Assembly: GCA_030248135.1 (NCBI GenBank)
Contig: JASANC010005762.1
Coordinates: forward strand, 1-64,000
DNA length: 64,000 nucleotides
Direction: 5' to 3'
DNA from: Theristus sp. LFF4_11
Lineage: Eukaryota; Nematoda; Chromadorea; Monhysterida; Xyalidae
The notes under the pieces were generated by a model. It saw only the letters and a program-made list of their open reading frames with translations, did no database searches and had not been told where the DNA came from. The position numbers and the translations under genes are program-made. Positions 47,690 through 61,589 of the stretch are shown here, one piece after another; position 1 is the first letter of the stretch, and every line of letters begins with the position of its first letter.

Positions 47690-50600
47690 CGCGCAGCGAC
47701 TGTGGACGTTTGTTGCTCGTTTAGTTTTTCTTCAATGCGTGGAACTCCTTTTGTATGATCTATAAAGAAGAAAAGAATGCGTACTTTTAAAATATGTATA
47801 CAACGTCGTTGATTTGGTGTGGCCACACCATCCGGCGATGGATAAGTCGAAAGGAATTATTCGTTTTGATTGGACGTATCTCATGAAAAAACACGTTCGT
47901 TTAGCGAACGTTTTCGAATGCAAACCACCAGACCAATTTGAACGCCGGAAATCTGCGAGAAATGGACGCATTGTAAAACGTTTTCCAAAGTTTTCCCGCA
48001 GACTTCCGGTGGACATATTTTGTGAACGCAGTCAGTGTTCTTCGACTTGCGCCAGAAAAAAAGAAGCGGGCCATTCGTTTGTTTGCATATTATTAGATTG
48101 ATACTGAACGCCGCTGCCAAGAGAGAACGCGCCACGGGCGAAATGAACGCGTGCGAAGCGTTTGTCAAATAAAGCCAAGAAAGTTCAGCAAAAGAAGAAG
48201 AAAAAACGCATCGCAACGAAATTGTCACAAATTGTGCGCTATTTGCCTTCGTTTTGCTGGACGCTGTCAGAATGCAAGGTTGGCGTGACAACCATCCTCG
48301 AACACAAAACCGAAACAGCGCAGAAACGTCACATAGCACGACAGCAACTGAAAAAAATCGTTAGGCACTCAAAACGAACAACAAACGCTTTCCAGTACGT
48401 CTGTTTTTTAAAGGTTCCAATGGCTAAATAGAGTTTTCCACTTCAATGTGTCGAGTTTTTTGTTACATAAAGGGCGACGTACTGGCATGCGAGGTTGAAA
48501 GTTTGATATGGATTGGGGCATTGAATATGGAAGAACGACACGTGAAAAAATAAATCAAATCCTGGCTGAAATATGATCAAGCGCGATTTTAGGGCAACCG
48601 GGGCATGAACACGGACAAAACTTGATCAACAGAATTGAATATGTATGTGGAGAGAAAAAACACTTTGTCCGGAATGCCAAAATCCACCCCTTTTTTTCAA
48701 TCTACAGCTTGTCAAGCGCATGTATCTATATTTCTGATCTCTTTGTGTCTCCCTCCGGTTAGCCAGAGTTGGTAAGAAATTGTATTGTTGACAAAACTTC
48801 AGATCTAAACCTTCCGTTTGATAAATTGTGTTTCCGGGTTTTTTTTGGCTTACAGGACAGCGCGTTCAATTGATTTTTTTCATGTAGGTTGGAAGGTATT
48901 AGATACAGGACACTGGCTTTATAACCACTAAAAAATATTAATAAAGGTTCCAAAATTTTATGACGATCAGGTCCGCATTTTTATGATTATCAGTATTTAT
49001 GATCATTATAGTTACACTGTATGACCAGCAGTGACAGTGATCATTAGTTATGAGAAACAACACAATAAATTGCTCATAAACATTGCGTTTCAGGACTTTG
49101 GCCTTCTCTCCCCGATGGGGCCCGCCACTTTACCTCTGTCAAGCTGGACGTCATGTACAGCACAGCTACGTGAAAATGAGATGATAATGGAATAACATTA
49201 ATCATATCTCATTTAAAATATACAGCAACAACATTTTTTGACAGTCGCACTTGCACCAGTAAATACTTGTATAAGTTGAAATTTACATGTATCCGGCCAA
49301 TGCCCTGCTGGAAGTAAACTTGATTACAGGGCGGCAAAAAATGAAGGTTCATGCTGTTGGATAGTTGAGCGTTGGTAACTTTAAAAAAGGTTAGTCTTAA
49401 AATAGCCAATACTTACATATGAAAGTACTGGTTTGTAAAACTTGATTGAGTTTTGGCAAATGAATCCTACCGTAGTTAACTTGATTAATAACTTGATAAA
49501 GTCTGTGCAATGGCGCATGGTCTGAACACGTGGTTTAAAAACGGCATATTGTGTCTCTAACACAAACAAGTACAAACAAGAAACAAATACAGTTTTTCCG
49601 CATAGCGACAGAAAACATCTATAGCGTCACATACATTGTATGGAGCAAAGAGAACAATGGGGGATGGAAATCTCAGCTGCTACTACACGCAACTCAAGTA
49701 AACCCACACAGAATCATGAAAAAGTCATATCATACAATAAAGGAAGGAACCAATTTTTTTGTTCGCCATGTGCGGCCCGCCCGATGCACGTCACTCTCTT
49801 TATATTTGCAAAATATATCGTCAAAAGAATAGTAGTACATCATGTAAACATGTACATTTGCGGGCAGACCGGGTACTGTATGCGCACCGTGTTTGTTTAC
49901 CAATTGTTTCGTTTGGCAGCGTGAAAATCACCTTGAAAGTGATGATGTTTTCAAGTTTTCAATTTCAAGTTATCTGAAAGTTTTTTCATGAATTTATGTT
50001 TCAGGCATTTCAATTTAATTAACTTGAAAACAATCAGTAACATACACACACTCACACTGGGACACCCGATTGATAAAAGATCTCGTTGAGATCGATTGTT
50101 GGAGCTACCGTATGCGGACTCTGCGGAGACTGGCCGCTGCTATGTGCTTGCGTGTTTGTTATCAATAACGGCGCTCGCTAAATCTGTCACTAGCAGAGAC
50201 CATATGCTTGCTTGTATGCAAGTATTATTGTAACAATATATGAAAACATGAATCTAAAAAAATACAATTACCGAACAACTGACGCCTACTGCACTGAGCG
50301 TGCACTGATTACATACGTGCGGTTGTGTGCGTTGTGGTTGGTGATATGATTTACGGACAGTCTGATGTGTGTACACTGTATGTGCATGTACACTACTCTG
50401 ACTTATGGGGCAACCGACTTGTTTCAGCCTGTTGTCGGTTGAAAACTTGTCACATAGTTAGCCATGTGCAAAATGAAGCTGAGAGACTTTTCAATCTTTT
50501 CAAAACCTACACAACTGATTTGTTGTTTCAAATTGACACAACCAATCAATACTTCGGTCAATCAGCTTGTGTGGTGTACATCAGATGGTGATCTCGACCA

Positions 50601-53600
50601 CGCATGAGTTTTGTTTTCAACGTTGAGACTTTGAAAATGGTCTTTTGCTCGCTTTACTGTTTATCGCTTGATCCGGCGGACTTAATGAAATCCTTTTATC
50701 ATCCTTCAAACGTCATCCACATTCTTCAAACAAACCGCCTACATTCTGCGTACATTTTGTAAAAGGAATTTGTACAAAAAAGGAATTAGTAAGAGTGACG
50801 CAAGCGAAACTAAGTTCCTGATAGAATGTAGACTATCGAAAAGGCTTGGTTTAGGTTGGATAAGATTATGATTAGAAATGTTAGACTTACATGGCTTTAT
50901 GTTTAATTACAAAGTTCTAATTTAAAATTATCCTGATTTAAAAATTCAGGCACGCTTGAGAGAAAAACTAAAAAACAGGTTATCAATTTTTAAAAGATAT
51001 AATTTCAACGTTTGAGTACTAAAATCGGAATTAAAAGTGATCTATACAAGTAGTTTTAACAAGTTCGTTTCGATCTTAACACGATCTGAAGGATCATTAA
51101 GTGTCTTCGAGCTGTCCATTACAACTGAACGGAACTGACATGTTACAGACAACCGTGGAAGCATTTGGAGCGAGGTGAAAGGGTGGCTCAAGATCAAGTT
51201 CAAGCGATTCATATTGTCATGTCATCGGCTCTGATGTGGTAAAGCGGCGCAAAATGAACGTTGTTTCAAGACTTTCTTTCCGGAGCCTGCAGTATCTCTC
51301 TCGTTAAACTGCTCGTTTTCAGTTGCATTGTGCTGGATTCCGACTACTGAGGGAGGAGTGAGGACAGGACGCACACAGTGCTTTTGAAGCAGCAACAACT
51401 GAAACATATTGACAATTTAACGCTATATCGTATATAACTGTAACAACCCGGTATGCTGGATATGTGTGGCATTTCGACTTTTGACTCTTACAATATGCGC
51501 CATTGAGCGAGGGGTGGCCATATTGAAAATAATTTAATCGCTGGGACACGAGGGCCCTTTACTGATTCAAGCACACACACCGTATGTGTATTGGTTGACG
51601 CTCGGCTTGTCACCGCGCGCGCGAGCGAGTTTTTCTTCAAGCCATCTGGTTGCATATTACTGTTTCGTGATGAACAAAGCCAAAACGTCACTGTGTACAA
51701 GCAGTTTTTTGTTGTTTCGATTGTGATCAAAAGCGGATCTGCGAAATGTCGAAACCTGTTTAGTTCCTGGATGGAAACTGACAAGATGACAACAACAGAT
51801 CATATTTGTGGAAAGAGCGAATGAGCGAGCGATATGCAGTGTTGTGAGGATTGTTTTTAGAGTTGATGATAATACCGGCTATGACGCAGGGATACTGTTG
51901 ATGACATCTATGTAAACACTGCCAAGTTTTTGCTTGTCACATGAAACAACATCGGTGTCACAACGGAAACCGATCGCCACATAGCCGTCCGTATCCTTCT
52001 TTTGGCACAATTACAAGACAAAAACTTCTGCAATCTTTTTAAAAATTTTCCCCTCGGGGCGTAATAACAGTATACGATAGAGATGGAACCACAAAGAAAC
52101 GAGTAATTCTGTAGAGTTACAACAGCGTAATGTGTTACAAAACGACACAAACATGTCCGACACTGAACAGAGAATGTCCACTTTATTTGTAGAAAGAAAG
52201 ATAGCAGTTACAAACTTGCAATACCGTCGTGCTACGCGATGTAAAAATAGCTTACGCACGCAGACAACCGTTTAACGACTGACAATCGCAATGGAAACGC
52301 ATGACAAAAAGGATGACAGATTTTCTGGAAACTGCTGAGCCCGATTTCGTGCCATTTGCAGTAGTTGCGTGACGGTGGCAAAAATAAGTTTTTTTTCTAG
52401 TTTGGAAACAACATGATAAGCAAGCGTTTATTTTATTATGCCGCGACAAAAAAAATTGACGGCACAATTGCAACAAGCAACATATTTTGGAACTTTTTCT
52501 GCTCTGCTCTTGAAGATAACAAGCTCTCAATGAAACAACTATAACTGACAGAACCAGTCAATGTTCAGATGAACATAAACCGCCTGACCTAATTCATATC
52601 TGTACGTTACGCAAGGCTGAATTTGAATATGGCAAGCGGATGATTGGTGACTTTCAATGATCAGCGACCAAATAATTCGTTGGAATTGAATCTTATAATG
52701 CGGCAAACTCACCGAGTATTTCTATGTTTCAATGCTGCAAGGCTAATTTAAAACTGGCTCGTACGTCTGAAGCAAAACATGAAAAAATAATTATATATGT
52801 TTTACCTCAGTTATATTTATTCGTTATAGTCCAATTCCAACTGAACAAAAAAATCGGAACATAGCTCGAAAGGCTCGAATTTAAAAAAAAACACAGAACA
52901 CGGTTCTGAATGTATGCGATGTTTGTTTCCTGCTTCTCGTGTGCATTGCTGATTAAGGTCGGTCGAGAAAACGGATAATTTCATAAGCGGATCGTCTAAA
53001 TGTAGACAAAATGGCGGAAATTGTTGTTGCTTTTTCACAGTTGCAATGAAATTTGGAACCTGTGCGTAGAGCAATCAATACTGGTGGGTTTCGCTGTGAC
53101 CACCAGCCGTGTCGGGTGAACCGATATGCAATATGTATGAATGCAACGGACATAACAACGTTTCAAAAGATTATACTTTAATTTTGAATAACACAAATAA
53201 TACAAAAGTGCACGCCAGGGTGAAGCTGTTTAACAAACTGCCTACGTGATGACGGCGACAATGCGTGGATTTTGTTGGTCGCCCAATCCAGTTTTAATTT
53301 CAATTTTTTTCGAAACATTGCTTGTACAACTTCCAATAGACATGTAGTTATTATCTAAATACCCGAAACGTGCAGAAAGGCAAAAAACTCTTGAGCAAAA
53401 CATAACTGCGAATAAACAAGAACCATTAGAAAAAAGGATTGCACTATAGCTCAGGAACGTCCAAACAAAACCATTCAGTTCAAAGAAACGAAATGCAATT
53501 TCCAACCTTCTGAAAGTTTCACATCACGCATGGGTCATCGCACTCGTGTGTTTAAGAGTTCATTAGGTCTGAAAGTACGAGCAAAAAAAAGCAAAATGGC

Positions 53601-56539
53601 GCAATATGCTGCCGATAAAGAAAATAAGAAATTGAGTCTTGTCTGGTCTGGTCTTGTTTTCTCAATCCCATAATTTAACGAAGTACTCGAGGAAGCTTGA
53701 ATCTTTTAGATTTTCGTGTGCGCAATTTTCAAGGCCATGTGAAAGCAAAACGATAAAATTGATGAACCGAAAACGGAAGGCAAGTTGACAATTTCCAGTT
53801 GCCACAGAATGCCACTAACATACACTAACTGGCGCGCCCAGGCTAAATTGAGGACGATCTTCCAAGGTTTTTTATCTGCGTGTGTGGTTTATATGATTTA
53901 TTTAGCTTGGTTCAACTTTCACAAAAAAATTTTGATCGGTTTTATTATTTTTTCCACTCAAAACTCTAATTGCAGACTTCAGTTGGCAAAGCAATATGAG
54001 CTGATGAGACAGAAAAACATGTTACTGTACTACAATATGACGTAAAGCAAGGGCTTAAAACTAATTTACATCTTTCATGATAGTGAAGCATAATCTAGAT
54101 TAAGGAAGCCAAAAAGCCACCAAAAATGATACGAGTTACTTAGCAACGATGCCAGGAGCAGTTTATGAAACGAGTTGATAACGGTTACATTAAATGCAAA
54201 CACGTCAAAGTCTCTCTGTATGTCTACATTTCAAACTGATGTTTCTCATAATTAAATTTTGACCTGTCTGCACAATTTTTTTTCTGTTTTCATTAATGCA
54301 AAACGAGAACAAATGGAACGTTTGAGATCCGCATGTAACTGGTAGTCACGACATTCATAAACGCTCACTATGCTGCTGCTCGTCTTCAGACCAATTCACT
54401 CGTTCGTCCGTTTTCATAATTCACTGGGCGCTTTACGAACAGCAAAACAGCAACAAAACTTGCTTCAAAGAACGTGCCAGCTATAGCATGAAGCAACTTA
54501 TCCGTCAGAACTTTTGTCAAGCGTATGACAAGCAAGCGGGGGCGATGGGCTGAAAATATTACGGAAAAGAGCTTCTTTCTGTCAAAACAACATTATTTTT
54601 CTCCGAATACGTTTAAAAACCAGAAGTTCAAATGAAAAAAAGTAATTGTGGAACGGAACTGACCGAAAAAAATCTTGGCACGCCTTAGTGCTATAAGAAA
54701 AGTGGAAAGGACAAGAATATAATATCCAGAAAATCCGGTTATTTTCACACAAGACGAACAATGCAGCGAAATCCAGCCTCTCAAATTACAAGGAAAACGG
54801 AGCAGAAAAAATAGCAGAACTTAAAAATCAACTAGTATATGTGGATACAGATACGGTTACAAGACAAACACAAAGAGATCAGCCAACACCCGAAAATCTT
54901 CGGTTTTTTGTTGAAAAACTTTTCAGTCGGTTTGTCCAAAACAAAACAATAGGTTCGGGTACGGCGCATAAAAACTGGGTGTAGAAAAGCATAAAATGGA
55001 GTTTTTCTAAAGTTTTCTGCGCAATAGAACGCAGAAAGATAAGTTTCTCACAATGGGTGTAACGCGACTTTCAGAGACATAACTTTTTCGGTAGTTTTGT
55101 TCCGGTTACGTGCAACATTTTTCGTTGATTTTAAACTGCCAACAAAACGAGTCAATTCTGGCATTAATGCTCGTTAGACGAACAGCTCCGACAAAATTTG
55201 TGAATTATCAAATTTATAAAATGGAATTACGAACCAGGTGTGGCCTCCTGTGTTTTATTTTAAAAGTGCCGCATTTTATTTGAATTGCAACTGTCTGGAA
55301 TAGCTTGAAAACTGAGTAGTTGTTTGTGGTGTGCTAAACTCATTTTGCTTTGAACCGAGACTCGAATCGAAAAACCTTCAAGAAAAACACGGAATAACAA
55401 GAAACACGTGTGAAAGAGGCCACTATGATGTCTGAAAGTGCAAAAGACAAAATTGTTTTAGTTCGACCGTATGGAGCGTAGGATCGCGTTTGCTTGCGCA
55501 ACAACTTGGAAGACACAGTTGGTGACTGGAGAAAACCGTCTAAATCTTTTCTTCAAGGCTCAATATTTTTTAAGCTGACCTCACGATTTTAACACCAAGC
55601 TGCCGATGTGAAATTTTGGTGTGGTGTAAGTATGGCTGAAAATGTCAAAAAAAATTATCAAAATCTCAAATAAGCATATCTTGCTTGCATGGAACTGCTT
55701 TTTATTTGTGCTCTTGTTGCTGTCGTAACAACAAATACACTCCTTGTGTTAGTGTGTTGCTCGAAAAGTTCTCAAAAAAAACCAACATGACCGAAATCAA
55801 AACGATCGGAACATTTTCCCAGTGCATGATTGAACTAACGCCAGATTCGTATTCGCCGTCAGCGTTGAAACTCGTGCCCGAGTTACACTGGTAACGAATC
55901 ACGTCACGAACCATCGAACCTCAGTGATACATGACCGCAACTTCGCTAAAAAGTAAACCTCAGTCAGACTGATGCACCACCGCACCCCACTTGAACAAAT
56001 TTTCAAAGATGGCTTAGCAATTCTCGAAACTAAAAGTAGATTAGCTTTTGATATTTCAACTACCATGCGCTCAAAAGCAGAGAAATAAAATACAGCATAA
56101 CTGTGTCTGAATTCGATTCAGAATTCGAATTTGCTAACCGGGAACTCTGAGAAAATTAAAAAAAAAATAACTCTGCTGATTCAAGACTCATCAACATAGC
56201 GACTTTCCGCCAATGAAATCGCGTCGAAATGTCAACGTCAGTTGTTGAGCAATCGACCGCACACTGCTTTCTTTGTAATCTTTTTAATTCTGCACTGCCA
56301 GGGAGAAACAATGAATGACCCATTGCTGTGGTGTCTTATTGTGTGCGCCCCGCACAGCCATTCTACCACACTCGCCGTTTTCGCGGCAAATTGTCAGTCC
56401 GCTCGAATATTTTTCAAACAGAAAACTATCGAAACGCGTCTCTGTGCGCGGGAGTAACGCGATTTTCGACAGCTTTTTGAACAGAGTCACTCTCTTGGAT
56501 GTTTTTGTACTAATCGGAAATTAATTGGAGAGCTACATA

Positions 56540-56806
56540 CCGTAAAGTCTTGCATATAAGGTCTGGTCTCCTTATATAAATTTGAAAATCAAAAATTTCT
56601 GAAAAAAGTGGAATTTTGTGTGACAACCTTATAAGTGAGAGGAGGTCTTATAAAGCGAAGATCAGGAAGTCCGGGTCTTATAAACGGGGTAGGATTTCGA
56701 CCAAATCAAAATTTTGAATTTTTTGGTTTCCCGCCGTGTGACACTCCGCCCACTTTTGGGTGGGGGTCTTATAAGTGGGAGGAACCTTATATGCAAGACT
56801 TTACGG
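56540..56806. mobile_element. TA-flanked MITE with CCGTAAAGTCTTGCATATAAGG ends
   Basis: The left end CCGTAAAGTCTTGCATATAA is mirrored exactly by TTATATGCAAGACTTTACGG on the right, with TA on both outer sides. This fits a Tc1/mariner-superfamily target. Inside, GGTCTTATAA-like units recur four to five times, perhaps transposase-binding sites. It is non-coding. Confidence 0.75.
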
Positions 56807-59800
56807 TACATACACGTGTGTGTATGCTGGGAAGTATGTACAAGAAACGGAAACAGAGCAAAAACGGCTGAGAATAGAATAGGGTTTTCACAAAAAGCTG
56901 ACCGACTTTTTGTTGAAAAGTTTGATACGTTTGCTGTAAAATGTATAATTTGTATAATGCTGTTTGCACCCAAAACACATGTTGAATGCACCGCACACTG
57001 TCAAGCAAAGTCCTGCAGGACAATGATTTATGTACACCAAATTATTTGCATCTGCAACGCTTTACAGCGCCTCGACTGGGCACACGACATGTTCGAAAAG
57101 CACAGGCATTTTTTTCACGTTTTCGAAAACTGATTTTTGTTGTTTCTTTGAAGCGGGTGATGTGTAATTTTTTAGTAATGATCCCCACGGAAAGATTATT
57201 TTCAGATGGCCCACTGATTGCTAAAAGCGTTTCATTGGTTTTTTGGTTTTTTCTCACGTTTTTTGGTTATATAAACCGCAGAGTTTTACATGTGTTTCTC
57301 GAAAGTGAAACTGTGTTTCACTACTGGCAGTCAGGAGTTTTTGCAGCTGACATTTCCTGACGAGTTTCCCGGCACGGCAACTCCACTGCTCTTGAAATCC
57401 AGTGTTCGAAATTGCTTGAAAGTTTATTCAATTGGTGACCTTAAAAATTTGATTTTGGTTTCGGTTTAGGAGACATTTAATTCGAGAATACATGCAGATC
57501 TGCTGTGTGATACAGACATGAAAAAATGCTCAACAATTTAGTTGTAGACGGATCACGGATCATGCAGCACGTGCAATGCAATGCGATCGCAATCCGCATA
57601 ACAAAACGTTCAGTTGTGCTCAACAATTTTGACACAATTTTAATGACAAACCTTCTCATTTGTAAATTATACCGTGCTTTCACAGAGACAAAGTATAACA
57701 GTGTTGCGGAACTAGAGTTGCCAGAGAAACTACAGAGTGGCAATTACTCAATCTCAACATTTTCCGTTGTTCAATTCCCCTTTTTCAAACGCGATAGCAG
57801 CACAAACAGAACAATTTTTCTATATTTTACGGTGAAAAATGAACACGAAACATTTGCACTCGATGTTTGCGGCGTCGCTTTTTTGTATGCACTGCACAAC
57901 CGACGATGCACCGTTTTTTGTGATTGTTTTGTCTTTTTTATGCTGTTTTGCCTGCCACAATCCCTCGAGCTTTTTGGCCGGTTTTTTTAGTTCTTGTAAA
58001 TGTGGGCGTGGGACATGAAAGTGTCGTAAAATGATGCTGATTGAGTAAGTAGAATGAAGTTTGAAATTTGAAAGGGACGTGCACACACGCCAAGAAAGAT
58101 GTCATTCATTAATTACACTTGTTTGTGTCCCCGTGTCCTCCTGCCATGTCCCACGTCATCATGACGAGCTCTCGCAACGTTGGAATCGATTGGAAAATGT
58201 TGCCATAACAATCACCCGTCTGGTTCCCGAATCACATTCGGCCTCGGCATTCTGAACAATCTCTATTCCCGGACCACGCGGCGAGAAAGAGACGACGCGG
58301 GACAGGTCACGGGACACAAGTTGGAACATTTTTTTTCAGCGTGCGTGATCTCATTTCGCAACAAATTCTTTTCACGAATGTTTTTTGTTCGCTTTTTCAG
58401 GAGTACGTTTTCAGAATCAGAATTTGACTGCAGTCGCTCACATGAAAAAAATCTCCAAGCAACTTTTTTTCACACGACCCTTTGTTTCATGTTCGTATAG
58501 TCGCAATTCTCTAACAGCAAACGAATTTTATGGGGAAAAATTAAGACAGTGGAAAACGATTTTCAGCCAAGTTTCCATTCGAAAAGCCATTTTCCCTTGG
58601 GACTGCGGTCCAGTATATGAAGTCGCGCGCACTGTCAAACATGCATTTAGGCCGGATGTTCCAGACCAGATGCTATACTTTTTTTCTCATGAGCTCCCGC
58701 CCGTTTTTTCACATTGAAAATGTGTAATTGTCGTTTTTTTCTCATTCATATTTTAACCGCAATAATGTTCGGCGCACGTTTTTCAAAAATGCATATATGG
58801 TTTTCATTTCATGGAATAAGTGCGCAAACAGTGGGTGAGAGCGCTTATTCCCTTCTACGTTTTCGTTTCGCTGCTGCCAACTATGATCCAGAGATGCTGT
58901 AGTAGTTCCTCCAATACACGAAACTTACTATTTCACTTCAATGTAATCGCAAACTGTTGCGAAATCGCTGCATGGATCAAAAACTGCGAATCCGTTTGAA
59001 ACTTGCAATTCAAAAGCGGAAGTAGGCCGTTCCGAAATCTTTCTTGCCGCGGAACACAATTCACTCAAACAATTGGATTTCTCGGCCGTTCCTGACAGGA
59101 GACTTTGGCAGATTACTTTGTATCTTGTATGTGGCAAAAGGTTATTGCAACACTTTCCAAGAAACGGCAAACCGAAGTGTTTCAATTCATGTTCAAACCG
59201 GATCTAACGGCATTTCACGACACAACTGCACCATGTTCTTAATGGGGCTGTCAAGAAAGAAGTCAAGGTCAAGGCACGTCCTCCAAATAATAGGATTTGC
59301 GGGAGAACCTCGACGGAACGCGTTAATTGGATAAAACTTGTTGTTGTCGTCGTTGTTTATAGCCACCACGGCCCCGCCCACGGCTTTTTATTCGAACACA
59401 TTTTGAATGAGGCTTATCAACGAAAAACTTTGGCGCCAACAAACGTCTTATTTTGGCTTGTCTTATCCGTTTCGTTGCCACCCATCTGGTGCAGACTAAA
59501 GTCAACAACAACTGCAGACGTTTGAAAAAGTTCAACAAACCAATTGTTGACATTCAAAAGTCGATGTTTTGTTTTTTCAAATCAAAATCTTTAAGATTTT
59601 TATTATTTTAAGCACAAAGAACCAATTGGCTTTGTTTAGAGACGCAAAGTGTGCGAACTTGCAAAAGAAGAAGTCTCAGCGGGCATTGGCACTGTATTGC
59701 AGCGCCATTAGGAGGCCATTAAAAGCGAAAATCTCTCGGTTTTGTTTCCAGTTTTCTTTCGTCGTTTGATGACGTGTGTGCTTTTCAAGCCTGCATGTGT

Positions 59801-60504
59801 ACTTTGAGGCAGCCTTGTAGTTCCCTTGTGAAAAGCAATTTAGATTTTTCTAAAATATATAAGATTGAGAATTGTTTTGTCTTTCTTTCACATACATTCA
59901 ATCTACCCATAATGTTCTGTCATACTCTGTTCAGTCAGTCAGTCCGTCAAACCTTTTCTGATTATTGAATTGAACCCGTCTGAACTGAAGTAAAGGACAG
60001 AAGTTAAGGTGTCCTTTTGAAAGCGACTAGTTGACTGAAGGCTGCGTTTGAATTCTACGCGGTCATTGGGTCGATCGCTAATGGGATGCAGCCAATCAGT
60101 ATGTGGAAGTTGCGTGTTGCAATGTTTTTACTGTATGCAAGCACGGTGCTTGATTTCAAGACACAGTGCCGCATAACCACCCAATCACACCTTTTTAATT
60201 AGAAATTTATGTCATTTCATGCATTTTTTATTTTTCCTTCTGTCTCATGAGCTTTCGAATTTTGTGATAGATTTTTCTCGTGTACACGAAATCGTAATGA
60301 GTGTAATTATGCATGGCGCTCAAACGTGAGTGGGCAGCTGAAACGGTAACGTTGAAACCCAACGTTCTCCCTGTCAAGAAACTAAAAATACGAGTTTTTA
60401 CAAAACAAACAGTCGAACAGTTTATCCGCTCTATCCAATCTGGCCACATAGAAGAGTTTACGGTTTTACGTTTACAACGCTACAACAGCGAACGAACGAT
60501 TTGG

Positions 60505-60668
60505 GCAATGTTTTTAGCCAGGACTAACGTAGAAAAGCGTGCAGAACTCCGTCGAATAGGGCGCCCATCGAGTTTTCTCTGTCATAAGTGCCTGCCTACC
60601 CTTCGGCGGGGCCCGATCCCCCGAACGCGCAGACAGTAGTCTAACGCACTACCACCAGGCCAAGTGCG
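60505..60668 (-). mobile_element. tRNA-derived SINE, third copy
   Basis: This is the reverse complement of 44104-44300 without the (CAA)n tail. It keeps the body, the B-box region (GGGCCCGATCCCCCG) and the A-box side (CTACCACCAGGCCAAG). It differs from the other copies by scattered substitutions. Confidence 0.75.
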
Positions 60669-61589
60669 GTGACAAACAGCAGTCACACCGACACCCATCT
60701 TCAGTGTATTTCTCCACAAACTTGAACTTCGTTATAAACGGAATCAGGAACTCAGGAACCTTGATATTTTTAATCCACGCTTCTTCATAATCAAGCTCCT
60801 GATTTCGTTTGCGAGGAATTAAAGGACCGTTCAGAAAACGAGTGTCTGAATGAATGAAAATTCAGAGTTGTGTTGCTGAGGTTTGAATGTGTTTGAAATC
60901 TTCTTTGCTTTTATAAATGTAGCACCGCTAATGAAACCATTCCGAGATTTGGAGCGCGTTTTTAATTTCAATGTGCACGGTGCCGAAACGCACACAGAAA
61001 GATCAAAAGACATCCCCGTCTTGGGTGAACAAGTAATTTGTTTTCAAAGAAATTGACCATAAAAAGCTAAAGCAGAACGCCGCTGTAAACTGAATTTTGT
61101 AGGTGAAAATGCTGCTGTATTACATTATACTTTTTTATTTTGTTTGTTTGTTGATTTGAGATAAATGATTAAACGATTTGTTGAGTGAACTGTTGTGTAA
61201 TGTTTTGCAGTGTTCTTAATCAAGTGTTTGAAATTCATTCATTTGCTTGTTTGCAAGTGTCTCTTCAAAGCTTGAAAAATAGTTGTCTTTTAACTTCAGC
61301 TTTATCACAAAAACACAGTTTAGTTTGACCTGACGGCTCAATCAGTACGCACGCACATAATTACGCTGATTGGCTGAATCTACTCATACCACAACCATCT
61401 TTTGCACCAATCAACAAAAAAGCCCATTTCTACATAAATCGTGACTGAAATTGCTCATTTAGTTGCTTTCTGAGAACCAAAACCTTTCAATTGAAAATAA
61501 AAGACGCACAATGTCCAGTTGATCCGGTGCATTTCCAGGTTGCACAAGATTCCAGAGGTGGAAACTAGAAAAAGAAGGCGGTAGACAGT

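Larger units (their letters stand above)
47690..61589. other. Gene-poor region, 13.9 kb
   Basis: I found no exon with family resemblance, no tRNA or rRNA, and no long conserved frame. Open frames are short (longest about 150 codons, at 57526-57990), AT-biased and repetitive. One TA-flanked MITE (56540-56806), a truncated SINE (60505-60668) and a family E-like stretch (58.1-58.3 kb) are present. The left end must carry the receptor promoter and any 5' UTR exons. Introns of an unseen gene cannot be excluded. Confidence 0.5.

Noticed and set aside
57526..57990. 154-codon frame in the gene-poor interval
   Set aside because: Its composition follows the AT-rich background, it has no recognisable domain or signal peptide, and neighbouring frames are equally long.
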